Made by a program: the position numbers and the translations under genes
Source: Metabacillus litoralis
GTDB taxonomy: Bacteria; Bacillota; Bacilli; Bacillales; Bacillaceae
Length of the DNA: 64,000 nt
Assembly: GCF_003667825.1 (NCBI RefSeq)
Contig: NZ_CP033043.1
Span: forward strand, 4,906,501 to 4,970,500
Direction of reading: 5' to 3'
Shown: one piece after another, positions 15,918 through 24,328 of the stretch
How positions within the stretch are numbered: the stretch's first letter is position 1
Layout: every line of letters begins with the position of its first letter
The notes under the pieces: model-generated
The model's database searches: none
What the model was told of the DNA's origin: nothing
Seen by the model: the letters and a program-made list of their open reading frames with translations, nothing else

Positions 15918-17474
15918 ATGAATTTATCTTTACGGTTTTCAGAAACTGTAAAAGAACATGGAACAAAGCCGGCATTTATTTTTGAAGGTAATGAAACTTC
16001 TTATTTGCAGTTAGAGGGAGCAATTAATCAATTTGCAAGCAGCTTAACAGACATGGGAATAAACAAAGGGGATCATGTCGCAGTTGTTTTAGGAAATTCA
16101 CCTTATTTTGTTATCTCTTTATACGGAGCTTTAAGAGCTGGAGCAACCGTTATTCCGATCAATCCTATCTACACACCTGATGAAATTGCTTATATTATTA
16201 ATAACGGAGATGTTAAGTCGGTCATTACGTTAGATTTGTTAATACCGTTATTTGAAAAAATGAATGAAAAGCTGCCTAAGCTTGAACACATTATTACGTG
16301 TGAAACACCACCTACTGATAGCAAAACAGATGTAGATGTAACGAAGCTATCTATTTACACAAAAATGAAAGGGTTTACAAAGATGCTTTCAACAGGTAGC
16401 CCGAGGTTTGTTGGTCCGGAGTTATCAGATGATGATGTTGCTGTTATTCTCTATACGTCTGGTACAACTGGTAAACCAAAGGGTGCGATGTTGACGCATA
16501 AAAACTTATATAGCAATGCAATTGATACGGCAAACTATTTAAAGATGACAAGTGATGATATTGTTGTGACAACATTGCCGATGTTTCATGTATTTTGCTT
16601 AACAGTTTCTTTAAATGCACCTTTAATGAATGGAGCCACATTACTTATTGTTCCGAGATTCAGTCCTGAAGTTATTTTTCAATTGGTTAAGAGCTATCAG
16701 GCAACAGTTTTTGCTGGAGTTCCAACTATGTATAACTTCTTACTTCAGTATGACAAAGCACTGCCTGATGATTTAAAGTCATTGCGCATTTGTATTTCAG
16801 GTGGGGCATCGATGCCTGTAGCATTATTAAAAGGATTTGAACAAAAATTCAAGGTTATTGTTTCAGAGGGCTATGGTTTATCCGAAGCATCTCCGGTTAC
16901 TTGTTTTAATCCACTTGACCGCCCAAGAAAGGCTGGTTCAATTGGGACAAATATTGTGAACGTTGAAAATAAGGTTGTAAATGAGCTTGGAGAGGAATTA
17001 CCACCAAATCATGTAGGAGAGCTTATCGTAAGAGGTCCTAATGTTATGAAGGGCTATTATAAAATGCCAGAAGAAACGGCACATACATTACGAGACGGCT
17101 GGCTTTATACAGGTGATTTGGCAAGACAGGATGAAGAAGGGTATTTCTATATTGTTGATCGAAAGAAAGATATGATTATTGTAGGTGGTTATAATGTATA
17201 TCCACGTGAAGTGGAGGAGGTACTTTATAATCATGAAGAAGTTGTAGAGGTTGCTGTTTTAGGCGTTCCTGACCCAAATTTTGGCGAAGCAGTCAAATGC
17301 TTTGTCGTCGTCAAGGATGACAAAATGACAGAGGATGACCTTTTGGAGTACTGTAAACAGCACCTTGCTAAGTACAAAGTACCTAGTTCAATTGAATTCT
17401 TAGAAGAGCTACCAAAGAATACTACTGGAAAAATATTAAGGAGAGCTCTTAAAGATCAAGTTTTACAAAAATAG
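15918..17474 (+). CDS. lcfB: Long-chain fatty-acid-CoA ligase
   Basis: ATP-dependent acyl-CoA synthetase of the ANL superfamily, 518 residues. The AMP-binding P-loop reads [16 protein letters not shown] (about 176-191). GYGLSEASP, the YTGDLA hinge motif and the catalytic Lys in [11 protein letters not shown] near the C-terminus are all present. It activates fatty acids for beta-oxidation. The position after yhfI (with lplJ and yhfK missing in between) and the FadR box support LcfB/YhfL. ATG 15918 follows GGGGTGGGAG. Confidence 0.92.
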   Translation: MNLSLRFSETVKEHGTKPAFIFEGNETSYLQLEGAINQFASSLTDMGINKGDHVAVVLGNSPYFVISLYGALRAGATVIPINPIYTPDEIAYIINNGDVKSVITLDLLIPLFEKMNEKLPKLEHIITCETPPTDSKTDVDVTKLSIYTKMKGFTKMLSTGSPRFVGPELSDDDVAVILYTSGTTGKPKGAMLTHKNLYSNAIDTANYLKMTSDDIVVTTLPMFHVFCLTVSLNAPLMNGATLLIVPRFSPEVIFQLVKSYQATVFAGVPTMYNFLLQYDKALPDDLKSLRICISGGASMPVALLKGFEQKFKVIVSEGYGLSEASPVTCFNPLDRPRKAGSIGTNIVNVENKVVNELGEELPPNHVGELIVRGPNVMKGYYKMPEETAHTLRDGWLYTGDLARQDEEGYFYIVDRKKDMIIVGGYNVYPREVEEVLYNHEEVVEVAVLGVPDPNFGEAVKCFVVVKDDKMTEDDLLEYCKQHLAKYKVPSSIEFLEELPKNTTGKILRRALKDQVLQK

Positions 17475-17514
17475 TATTTTGCTAGAATGAAATGAATGGT
17501 ATTTTTTTCATGAA

Positions 17515-17551
17515 CAAAAACACAGATATCCTTATGATATCTGTGTTTTTT
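17515..17551 (+). terminator. Intrinsic terminator of lcfB
   Basis: AAAAACACAGATATC pairs perfectly with GATATCTGTGTTTTT around a 5-base loop, with a T-run. Confidence 0.85.
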
Positions 17552-17616
17552 CGCTTTAAAGTAAGGAAGTATAGGCTGAAATATAGAAAAAAACATTATT
17601 AAATTTTCGAAAAATA

Positions 17617-17644
17617 TTGAACTATTTGATTTCTCCTGTATAAT
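17617..17644 (+). promoter_or_regulatory. Promoter of the ABC importer operon
   Basis: TTGAAC and TATAAT are separated by 16 bases, 59 bases upstream of the binding-protein gene. No T-box or other leader RNA is seen in the short 5' region. Confidence 0.65.
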
Positions 17645-17702
17645 TTAATCAATAAAAGCATAAAAGCATAAAAGGGAACAATCATTAAAGGGGGACTTTT
17701 GT

Positions 17703-18719
17703 ATGAAAAAAGGTTGGAAAATTGGTACAGGTTTAATGCTTGCTAGCTTTCTAGCATTATCGGGTTGTGGAGGCAGTGAAGGAACGTCTGAAAGTAGCAG
17801 CGGAGACTCTGGTTCAGATGCTGGTAGCGGAGAAAAGACCTATACAATTGGTGTAAACCAAATCGTTGAGCATCCATCACTTGATGCAGCATTAGAAGGA
17901 TTTAAAGCAGCATTAAAAGAAAAAGGCTTGGAAGTTGAATATGATGTTCAAATTGCACAAGGAGATCAAAATAATAGCCAAACGATTGCTAATAACTTTG
18001 TTGGTGATGGAGTTGACTTAATTTTCGCTAACTCAACACCAAGCGCTCAGAGTGCTTTAAATGCAACAACAGATATTCCAATTATCTTTACTTCTGTAAC
18101 AGATCCAGTTGGAGGCGGCTTAGTAAAAAGCTTTGAAGAACCTGGTGCAAACATAACAGGAACAACCGATACTCATCCGGATGCAATTCCTAATACAGTG
18201 AAGTTTATTGATGAAAACATCGATGGAACTAAAGTTGGGATGATCTATAACTCTGGAGAACAGAACTCTGTTGCTCAAATTGATCTTGTTAAGAAAGCAA
18301 TGGAAGGAACAGATTTAGAGGTTGTTGAAGCATCTGTGTCAACATCAGCAGAAGTAAAACAAGCAGCAGAATCTTTAGTTGGTAAAGTTGATTCCTTATA
18401 CGTTATCACAGATAACACAGTAGTTTCTGCATTAGAAAGTGTAATTGGTGTTGCTAGTGATAATGACCTACCATTATTTGTTGGTGAATTAGATTCTGTA
18501 GAACGTGGTGGCTTCGCAGCTTATGGTTTTGATTACTATGATATTGGCTTTGAAGCTGGAGAAATGGCAGTTAGCATATTAAATGGTGAGAAAAAAGCAA
18601 GTGAAATTCCAGTACAATATCCACAAAAACTTAAACTACAAATCAACGCAAAATCAGCTGAGGATATGGGAATTGAAATAAAAGAAGAATGGAAAGAAGA
18701 AGCAGAAATTCTTGAATAA
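17703..18719 (+). CDS. ABC transporter substrate-binding lipoprotein
   Basis: 338 residues with a lipoprotein signal peptide (LALSGC, lipidated Cys22) and a Gly/Ser-rich linker. The mature domain resembles the ABC_sub_bind family (TrpX/VanX type), many of whose members handle aromatic amino acids. It would be anchored outside the membrane and deliver ligand to the permease encoded 12 bases downstream. The substrate cannot be deduced, and the lack of a T-box leaves a tryptophan role unsupported. ATG 17703 follows AAAGGGGG. Confidence 0.88.
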   Translation: MKKGWKIGTGLMLASFLALSGCGGSEGTSESSSGDSGSDAGSGEKTYTIGVNQIVEHPSLDAALEGFKAALKEKGLEVEYDVQIAQGDQNNSQTIANNFVGDGVDLIFANSTPSAQSALNATTDIPIIFTSVTDPVGGGLVKSFEEPGANITGTTDTHPDAIPNTVKFIDENIDGTKVGMIYNSGEQNSVAQIDLVKKAMEGTDLEVVEASVSTSAEVKQAAESLVGKVDSLYVITDNTVVSALESVIGVASDNDLPLFVGELDSVERGGFAAYGFDYYDIGFEAGEMAVSILNGEKKASEIPVQYPQKLKLQINAKSAEDMGIEIKEEWKEEAEILE

Positions 18720-18731
18720 AGGTGAGAAATT

Positions 18732-19727
18732 ATGTTTACAGCCCTATTTGGATCAGTAGAGTCAGGCTTAATTTATGCGATTATGGCTCTAGGAGTATAC
18801 CTATCATTTAGAATATTAGACTTCCCTGATTTAACAGTAGACGGCAGCTTTGTAACTGGCGCAGCAGTGAGTGCCGTATTAATTGTTAACGGTGTGAATC
18901 CTTTCATGGCCACATTAGTCGCATTGATTGTAGGCTTTCTGGCTGGCTGTATCACAGGGGTGCTGCATACTAAAGGGAATATTAACCCTCTGCTTTCGGG
19001 GATATTAATGATGATCGCCCTGTATTCTATTAATCTTAGAATTATGGGGAAATCAAATGTTCCGTTATTACAGGAAGAAACAGTTTTCACACAATTATTA
19101 GAAGGCTGGAACAAGCTTGGGATTGATGCTGGCCTTCAGAGTCTCTTTATTTCACTTGGCCTGGAAGGGTTTGTCCCGAAAACATGGTCAGTCGTTATTA
19201 CGATGTTAATCATGATTTTAGTAATTAAATATCTTTTAGACTATTTCTTGAAAACAGAGCTTGGTCTAGCGATTAGAGCTGTTGGTGATAATCAAAATAT
19301 GATAACAAGTTTTTCTGCAAATACAGATATGTTAAAAATTGTAGGACTTGGTTTATCAAATGCACTTGTTGCATTTTCTGGTGCATTTATAGCTCAATAC
19401 AACGGCTTTAGTGATGTTGGAATGGGTATCGGGATGATTATCATTGGTTTAGCATCTGTTATTATTGGTGAGGCATTAGTCGGTACAAAAACAATTGTGC
19501 GCGCAACGATAGCTGTTATTATCGGGGCAATTGTATATCGAATTATTGTTGCGATGGCACTTCGAGTAAACTTTTTCGAAACAGGAGATATGAAGCTGAT
19601 TACAGCATGTATTGTTATAGGAGCACTTGTTATTCCGCAAATCATTGATAAGCAAAAAGATAAACGGAAGAAAAGCTTACGAAGAAAGCGGGGTGCGAAC
19701 ATTGCTACAACTAAAGCAAATATATAA
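18732..19727 (+). CDS. ABC transporter permease
   Basis: 331 residues with about eight membrane helices, of the branched-chain-type permease family (BPD_transp_2) that pairs with ABC_sub_bind proteins. The conserved cytoplasmic coupling segment LGLAIRAVGDNQNM is present, and a basic C-terminal tail (KQKDKRKKSLRRKR) ends the protein. It begins 12 bases after the binding-protein gene and its 3' end overlaps the ATPase gene, so the three genes form one operon. Confidence 0.88.
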   Translation: MFTALFGSVESGLIYAIMALGVYLSFRILDFPDLTVDGSFVTGAAVSAVLIVNGVNPFMATLVALIVGFLAGCITGVLHTKGNINPLLSGILMMIALYSINLRIMGKSNVPLLQEETVFTQLLEGWNKLGIDAGLQSLFISLGLEGFVPKTWSVVITMLIMILVIKYLLDYFLKTELGLAIRAVGDNQNMITSFSANTDMLKIVGLGLSNALVAFSGAFIAQYNGFSDVGMGIGMIIIGLASVIIGEALVGTKTIVRATIAVIIGAIVYRIIVAMALRVNFFETGDMKLITACIVIGALVIPQIIDKQKDKRKKSLRRKRGANIATTKANI

Positions 19728-20496
19728 AGTTTTCAATGAAGGATCCCTTGATGAGAAAATCGCCTTAAACCACTTATCATTGTCTTTAGAAGAAGGAGAC
19801 TTTGTTACCGTTATTGGAAGTAATGGTGCAGGAAAGTCTACGCTGTTAAATGTTATTGCTGGAAGAATCACTCCAGATGATGGTGATGTTCAAATTAAGG
19901 ACCAATCCATGCTTGATGTAAGAGAGTACAAACGCTCACGATACATTGGGCGGGTTTTCCAAGATCCGATGGCAGGAACGGCGCCAACTTTAACGATTGA
20001 AGAAAACCTAGCAATTGCTTATTCCAGAGTTCATAAACGAAGCCTGAAGCCTGGTGTAACAGCGAAACGACGTGTGTTTTTCAAAGAGCAGCTTGAAATG
20101 TTAGGTCTTGGTCTTGAAAATCGTTTGTCTGCTAAAGTTGGATTACTTTCTGGTGGAGAACGACAGGCTTTATCTCTATTAATGGCCACATTTACAAAGC
20201 CTGATATTCTGTTGCTTGATGAGCATACGGCTGCACTTGACCCTTCAAGAGCAGAGTTGATTACGAACTTAACGAAGAAGCTTGTTGAAAAGGGGAATTT
20301 AACGACGTTAATGATTACCCATAATATGCAGCAGGCGGTAGATCTCGGAAATCGACTGATCATGATGGATAAGGGGCAAATTGTTTTTCAGGCTGAGGGA
20401 GACCAAAAACAGGGATTAACGGTAAATTCATTATTAGAAGAGTTCTCAAAAATTAAGTCAGATAGCTCATTATCTGATAAAGCACTACTTATTTAA
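19702..20496 (+). CDS. ABC transporter ATPase
   Basis: Cytoplasmic nucleotide-binding subunit: Walker A GSNGAGKST, signature LSGGERQALSL, Walker B DILLLDEHTAALD and the His switch MITHNMQQ. TTG 19702 (MLQLKQIYKV) is placed 8 bases after GGGG and fits the family's usual N-terminus. GTG 19693 three codons upstream is an alternative. The 26-base overlap with the permease suggests translational coupling. The operon's terminator, just downstream, has been split by an insertion sequence. Confidence 0.9.
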   Translation: MLQLKQIYKVFNEGSLDEKIALNHLSLSLEEGDFVTVIGSNGAGKSTLLNVIAGRITPDDGDVQIKDQSMLDVREYKRSRYIGRVFQDPMAGTAPTLTIEENLAIAYSRVHKRSLKPGVTAKRRVFFKEQLEMLGLGLENRLSAKVGLLSGGERQALSLLMATFTKPDILLLDEHTAALDPSRAELITNLTKKLVEKGNLTTLMITHNMQQAVDLGNRLIMMDKGQIVFQAEGDQKQGLTVNSLLEEFSKIKSDSSLSDKALLI

Positions 20497-20571
20497 GGAT
20501 GAGCTAGTAATAGAAAAGGTACATGTTCCAGTGTAAAATGTACCCTTTGTAAAGGACAGTTTAAAAAAAGC

Positions 20572-21432
20572 CTAGGCTGCGTTAAGAAGATGATCTCTGT
20601 ATTGAACAGGGGTCATCTTTTTTAAATTCCATTGATATCTATAGTAATTGTAGTAATTCATATATTGCTTAATTTCTCTTCTTAATTCATCTAGAGTTGT
20701 ACACTCTTTAATTGATGCTTCATCTTTAAGATGACCAAAGAAAGATTCTTGAGGGGCGTTATCCCAACAATTTCCTCGTCTTGACATAGATTGGTGTAAT
20801 CCTAATTTCTTTACTGCCTTCTGAAAGTCAGGATGTGTATAATGGACTCCTTGATCTGAATGGATTAGTGCATCTTTTGCTTTCTTGAAATTTCTATTTG
20901 TCTTTAACTTTTTGAGAGTATCTGTAGCTAAATTTAAGGTCATTCGATCTGATACATGGTAGGCTAGGATTTCACCAGTTGAACCATCCTTAATTGCTGA
21001 TAAATAAGCCCTCATTCCTTTTCCAAAATGAAGATAAGTGATATCAGTTAAGAGTACTTTCCAAGGTATTCCTTGTTTAAAATGTCTATTTAAAAGGTTT
21101 GGTACAACCCGATGCTCCTGTGTGGCTTTCATCATTCTTCTATAAGGATTTGCTTTTCGAATGGGGCAAATTATACTGTATTTTTTCATGATTCGTCGGA
21201 TACGTTTCAAATTGTAGACAACATTAAATTGACCCGCCAATGTCATTTTGATTTGACGTGCCCCTTTCTTGCGATTTTTAAAATTGAAAGCTTTTAAGAT
21301 AATTTCCTTTACTACTTCATCTTTTTTATCATTTTGTATTCTTCGTTCCTGTGATTTCTCAGTGAAATAATTATAATAACCACTTCTTGAGACGCCAGCT
21401 AGCTCACAAAGATAGCTCACCATATTTTTCAA
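20572..21432 (-). CDS. IS150-type OrfB, DDE transposase catalytic part
   Basis: Integrase-core (rve) protein with the D-D-E triad recognisable in LLTDITYLHFG, IHSDQGVHY and NCWDNAPQESFFGHLKDE. The recognisable HTH_21-type N-terminus (SYLCELAGVSRSGYYNYF) follows the first TTG at 21432. The same frame is open further upstream (KYLLIRSVIEKYQ) through the A AAA AAG site, so the real product is most likely an OrfAB fusion made by -1 frameshifting, and this frame probably has no start of its own. Confidence 0.93.
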   Translation of the reverse strand: MKNMVSYLCELAGVSRSGYYNYFTEKSQERRIQNDKKDEVVKEIILKAFNFKNRKKGARQIKMTLAGQFNVVYNLKRIRRIMKKYSIICPIRKANPYRRMMKATQEHRVVPNLLNRHFKQGIPWKVLLTDITYLHFGKGMRAYLSAIKDGSTGEILAYHVSDRMTLNLATDTLKKLKTNRNFKKAKDALIHSDQGVHYTHPDFQKAVKKLGLHQSMSRRGNCWDNAPQESFFGHLKDEASIKECTTLDELRREIKQYMNYYNYYRYQWNLKKMTPVQYRDHLLNAA

Positions 21433-21488
21433 TTGATATTTTTCAATTACTGAACGAATTAAAAGATACTTTTGAAAGGGAGGAAGGA

Positions 21489-21902
21489 TTATTTCTTCAT
21501 CCCCCTTTCCGCGAATCGTATCTTTTTTAAAAGTTCGTTTTCAGCCTTTAGCAAGTTGATTTGTGCTTCTAAGCGAGCATTTTTCTCCTCTAAAGAAAGT
21601 TCTTTTTCTCTAGGACGCCCGGAGTTATCAGCTCTGGTATCACGTAAACCGTCTATCCCACTCTCATCAAAAGCATCTTTCCATCTTCTTCTCGCTGACC
21701 TGATCCGTTGTTTTCCTAACACATTTATATCAAAACCATATTCTTCAAATATCTCTCTAGCAAACTTTCCTTTTTCTTTCTCCGAAATGAAGATATGTTT
21801 AAATTCATCAGTATAAGTGATTCCTTTAGAGCTAACAGATTTAACATATTTATTAGTAGATAACTGCATAATCTCTTTTTCTGTAAAAGTCTTTTTACTC
21901 AT
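21489..21902 (-). CDS. IS150-type OrfA, helix-turn-helix protein
   Basis: 137 residues from ATG 21902 (MSKKTFTEKE). There is a helix-turn-helix region around KFAREIFEEYGFDINVLGKQRIRSARRRW and a C-terminal leucine zipper (LEEKNARLEAQINLLKAENELLKK), the usual IS3-family OrfA plan. It supplies DNA binding and dimerisation. The zipper ends at the frameshift signal leading into OrfB. Confidence 0.9.
   Translation of the reverse strand: MSKKTFTEKEIMQLSTNKYVKSVSSKGITYTDEFKHIFISEKEKGKFAREIFEEYGFDINVLGKQRIRSARRRWKDAFDESGIDGLRDTRADNSGRPREKELSLEEKNARLEAQINLLKAENELLKKIRFAERGMKK
21522..21528 (-). other. Programmed -1 frameshift site in IS copy 1
   Basis: On the minus strand the heptamer A AAA AAG is in phase with orfA (TTA AAA AAG). 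A -1 slip leads directly into the orfB frame, which stays open from there. Confidence 0.8.
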
Positions 21903-22042
21903 AAAAATATTTCTCCAGTCCCTGTTGTAATTTTCTCTAGATGTTTTTTTATTATACAAAAAAGTACCCTATAGGTAGACTTTTTTTATGTGTCTACTCT
22001 ATAGGGTACATTTTAGTGCGGAGCATGTACCTTTTTCTATTA

Positions 22043-22786
22043 CTAGAATATACTTATTTCTTTAACACGAAACAAGGCTTCTTCATCTGCAATTATTAGT
22101 GCTTTAGGATGATTGTTTAAAATGGAAGCAGGAAACTCTTCTGTAATTTCACCACTTAGTAGTTTCACCATCGCATCTTGTTTTGATTTTCCAGAAGCTA
22201 ATAATAAAATTTCCTTACTTTGATAAATTGTCTGAATACCCATTGTAATGGCTTGGGTTGGGACTTCATCTAGACTATGAAAGAAGCGGGCATTCGCTTT
22301 TCTTGTGGACTGGGCAAGATCAACAACATGTGTTTTTGAATGAAAGGAGGTGCCAGGCTCATTGAAGCCGATGTGCCCATTTGCTCCTATACCCAGAATC
22401 TGTAGATCAATTCCTCCAGCTTCGATAATCAAGCTTTCATACTTTCTACATTCAGCTTCATTGTCATCATTCAAACCTGAAGGAATATGAGTATTTTCGT
22501 TTAGAATATTTAAATGTTGAAATAAGTTTTCATTCATATAGTGATGATAACTGTTAGAATCTTCTTTTGAAAGTCCAATATACTCATCTAAATTAAATGT
22601 TTTTACTTGCTTATATGATGTGTGATTTTGTTGATGATCTTCAATTAGTTTGTTATAGACACCTTTAGGAGTTCCGCCTGTTGCTAAACCTAGATTCAAG
22701 TTTAGATTATTTTTAACCCTATTAATAATATATTCAGCAGCTTTTAAACTCATTTCATCATAATTTTTTACTTCAATGATTTTCAA
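22043..22786 (-). CDS. nagB: Glucosamine-6-phosphate deaminase
   Basis: Converts glucosamine-6-phosphate to fructose-6-phosphate and ammonia in the cytosol. 247 residues with the family motifs NLDEYIGL, LGIGANGHIGFNEPG and the SKxKxA-like end region. It starts at TTG 22786 behind AAGGAGATGA, a textbook ribosome binding site. nagA lies 61 bases upstream in the same direction, so they form an operon. The 3' end faces the split terminator and IS copy 1. Confidence 0.95.
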   Translation of the reverse strand: MKIIEVKNYDEMSLKAAEYIINRVKNNLNLNLGLATGGTPKGVYNKLIEDHQQNHTSYKQVKTFNLDEYIGLSKEDSNSYHHYMNENLFQHLNILNENTHIPSGLNDDNEAECRKYESLIIEAGGIDLQILGIGANGHIGFNEPGTSFHSKTHVVDLAQSTRKANARFFHSLDEVPTQAITMGIQTIYQSKEILLLASGKSKQDAMVKLLSGEITEEFPASILNNHPKALIIADEEALFRVKEISIF

Positions 22787-22847
22787 GTGATGTCATCTCC
22801 TTAACAGAACAAGCATAAAATAGATCTTGCAATAGCTGCTTTCAAAA

Positions 22848-24062
22848 CTACTCCTCTACTATTTTATGACCATGTTCTTGATTTGTATAAGCGATTTTCC
22901 CATTACAAATAGTCATAAAAATGTTCATCTCTTCATCAAGTATGACAAGATCTGCATCTTTTCCGATTGATATGCTACCCTTACGATCAAACACATTTAA
23001 TTGTTTTGCTGGATTTTCCGAAGCCATCTTAATAGCACTTTTAATGGAACAACCAGTAAAGCGCTGGATGTTTTTAAATGCATCAATCATTTTAAGGACA
23101 CTACCAGCCAAAGTGTTTTTTTCTAGTAGGGCTTTCCCTTCCTTCACAGTAACCATTTGTCCACCTAAATCATATTTTCCGTCAACAAGCCATTTTGCTC
23201 TCATAGCGTCAGAGATTAAGATTAATCTCTCATCTGTTATTTGATCATAGGCTAGTTTCACAACTTCAGGACAAACATGAATACCGTCGGCAATCAGCTC
23301 TACCTTTAGTTCATTTTTTAGAAATGCTGCTCCAACAATTCCAGGGTCACGATGGTGCAAGCCTGTCATTTGGTTGAATAAGTGTGTAACATGTGAAAGA
23401 CCATTTTCAATTGCAACCAATACCTGCTTATATGTTGCTTGAGAATGAGCAATGGAAGAAATAATTCCTTGATCTTTTAAATATTGTAGAAATTCGGTCC
23501 CCCCTGGAAGCTCTGGGGCAAGGGTAACTAGCTTAATATTGTTATTAGCTATTGATTGCCATGTTTTAAAGAGTTCCAAGTCAGGGGTTAAAATGTGTTG
23601 AATTGGTTGTGCGCCAGCTTTATCTTTATGAATAAAGGGACCTTCTAAATGAATCCCTAATACCTCTGAATTACCTTCTGATTGTAAGGAGTGAATATAC
23701 TCACTTCCATTTACTAGACATTTTTCTATCACTTTTATATCTTCTGTTATTGTGGTTGCTAAGAAACTTGTTGTCCCTTCCATTGGAAGAGTAGAAGCCA
23801 TCACATCCAATGCCTCTTTTGTTGCATCCATAGTATCTGCCCCATTTGCACCATGGATATGAAGGTCGATCATGCCAGGTATAACAGTAAAAGTATCTGG
23901 TATCTTGATGATTTTGTAATCAGAGTGATTTGTTGTGAAATGAGACAAACTAATATCACTAACTTTTCCCTCATCTATCTTTAGAAAGCCACTCTTAATG
24001 ACTTGGTTTTCAGAGTAAATCGTTCCATTCTGAATGATCAGCTTATTTGAAAATGAGCTCAT
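22848..24062 (-). CDS. nagA: N-acetylglucosamine-6-phosphate deacetylase
   Basis: Metal-dependent amidohydrolase that removes acetate from GlcNAc-6-P. With ATG 24062 (MSSFSNKLII), 8-9 bases after AAAGGAG, it has 404 residues. Metal and catalytic motifs are IDLHIHGANG, HLEGPF, IAHSQA, THLFNQM and LISDAM. The frame is open further upstream to 24272, but that extension would cover the regulatory region and has no ribosome site. First gene of nagA-nagB; divergent from nagP. Confidence 0.95.
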   Translation of the reverse strand: MSSFSNKLIIQNGTIYSENQVIKSGFLKIDEGKVSDISLSHFTTNHSDYKIIKIPDTFTVIPGMIDLHIHGANGADTMDATKEALDVMASTLPMEGTTSFLATTITEDIKVIEKCLVNGSEYIHSLQSEGNSEVLGIHLEGPFIHKDKAGAQPIQHILTPDLELFKTWQSIANNNIKLVTLAPELPGGTEFLQYLKDQGIISSIAHSQATYKQVLVAIENGLSHVTHLFNQMTGLHHRDPGIVGAAFLKNELKVELIADGIHVCPEVVKLAYDQITDERLILISDAMRAKWLVDGKYDLGGQMVTVKEGKALLEKNTLAGSVLKMIDAFKNIQRFTGCSIKSAIKMASENPAKQLNVFDRKGSISIGKDADLVILDEEMNIFMTICNGKIAYTNQEHGHKIVEE

Positions 24063-24120
24063 TTTAAATGTACTCCTTTTATAAGAATTCATATTTAAAG
24101 CATAGCATCTCAATATATAG

Positions 24121-24133
24121 TTGTCTATACCGG
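24121..24133. promoter_or_regulatory. NagR (dre-type) box on the nagA side
   Basis: TTGTCTATACCGG contains GTCTATACC (24123-24131), the exact complement of GGTATAGAC at 24201-24209. This fits the GGTNTAGACC-like sites bound by NagR/YvoA-type GntR regulators. It lies about 60 bases upstream of the nagA start. Confidence 0.65.
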
Positions 24134-24168
24134 TTGAAAAAACCATGTATGAAAATATAACAGGAATT

Positions 24169-24210
24169 ATGACAAACTGTCGATTTTGATTTATAAAATT
24201 GGTATAGACA
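24169..24210 (+). promoter_or_regulatory. nagP promoter with NagR (dre-type) box
   Basis: ATGACA (24169-24174), a 17-base spacer and TATAAA (24192-24197) form a plausible promoter. The box ATTGGTATAGAC (24198-24209) begins right after the -10 element, where a bound NagR would block initiation. A cre-like AAAAACGCTTCCA at about 24241-24253 may add CcpA control, with two mismatches to consensus. Confidence 0.55.
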
Positions 24211-24328
24211 TCTATATCTAATGGTGATAAGATATTTGTGTAAAAACGCTTCCAAGTAACAAGAAACAACATATTGTAATGCCATTTTATATTTATTGTT
24301 ATTCAACTTTGGATAAGGGGGAAGTCAT

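Larger units (their letters stand above)
20534..22015 (-). mobile_element. IS3-family (IS150-type) insertion sequence, copy 1
   Basis: 1482 bp with terminal inverted repeats TAAAATGTACCCT at both ends and a 3-bp target duplication (GTG at 20531-20533 and 22016-22018). It encodes OrfA and OrfB on the minus strand, joined by an A6G frameshift site. It has the same length and, on reading, the same sequence as the copy at 26760-28241, so at least one transposition was recent. It is inserted in the loop of a terminator hairpin. Confidence 0.95.
20514..22036. terminator. Bidirectional terminator split by IS copy 1
   Basis: The left arm GGTACATGTTCC (20518-20529, preceded by AAAA) and right arm GGAGCATGTACC (22020-22031, followed by TTTTT) are complementary (one G-T pair). 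Without the IS and its duplication they would form a 12-bp hairpin with a loop of about 5 bases between the ABC operon and the convergent nagB. The insertion lies in that loop. Confidence 0.8.

Noticed and set aside
17560..17702. T-box leader for the ABC importer
   Set aside because: The leader is under 60 bases after the promoter and lacks a T-box sequence and specifier hairpin.
24062..24272. N-terminal extension of NagA
   Set aside because: The frame is open, but it covers the NagR boxes and promoters and has no ribosome site, while ATG 24062 has a strong one.
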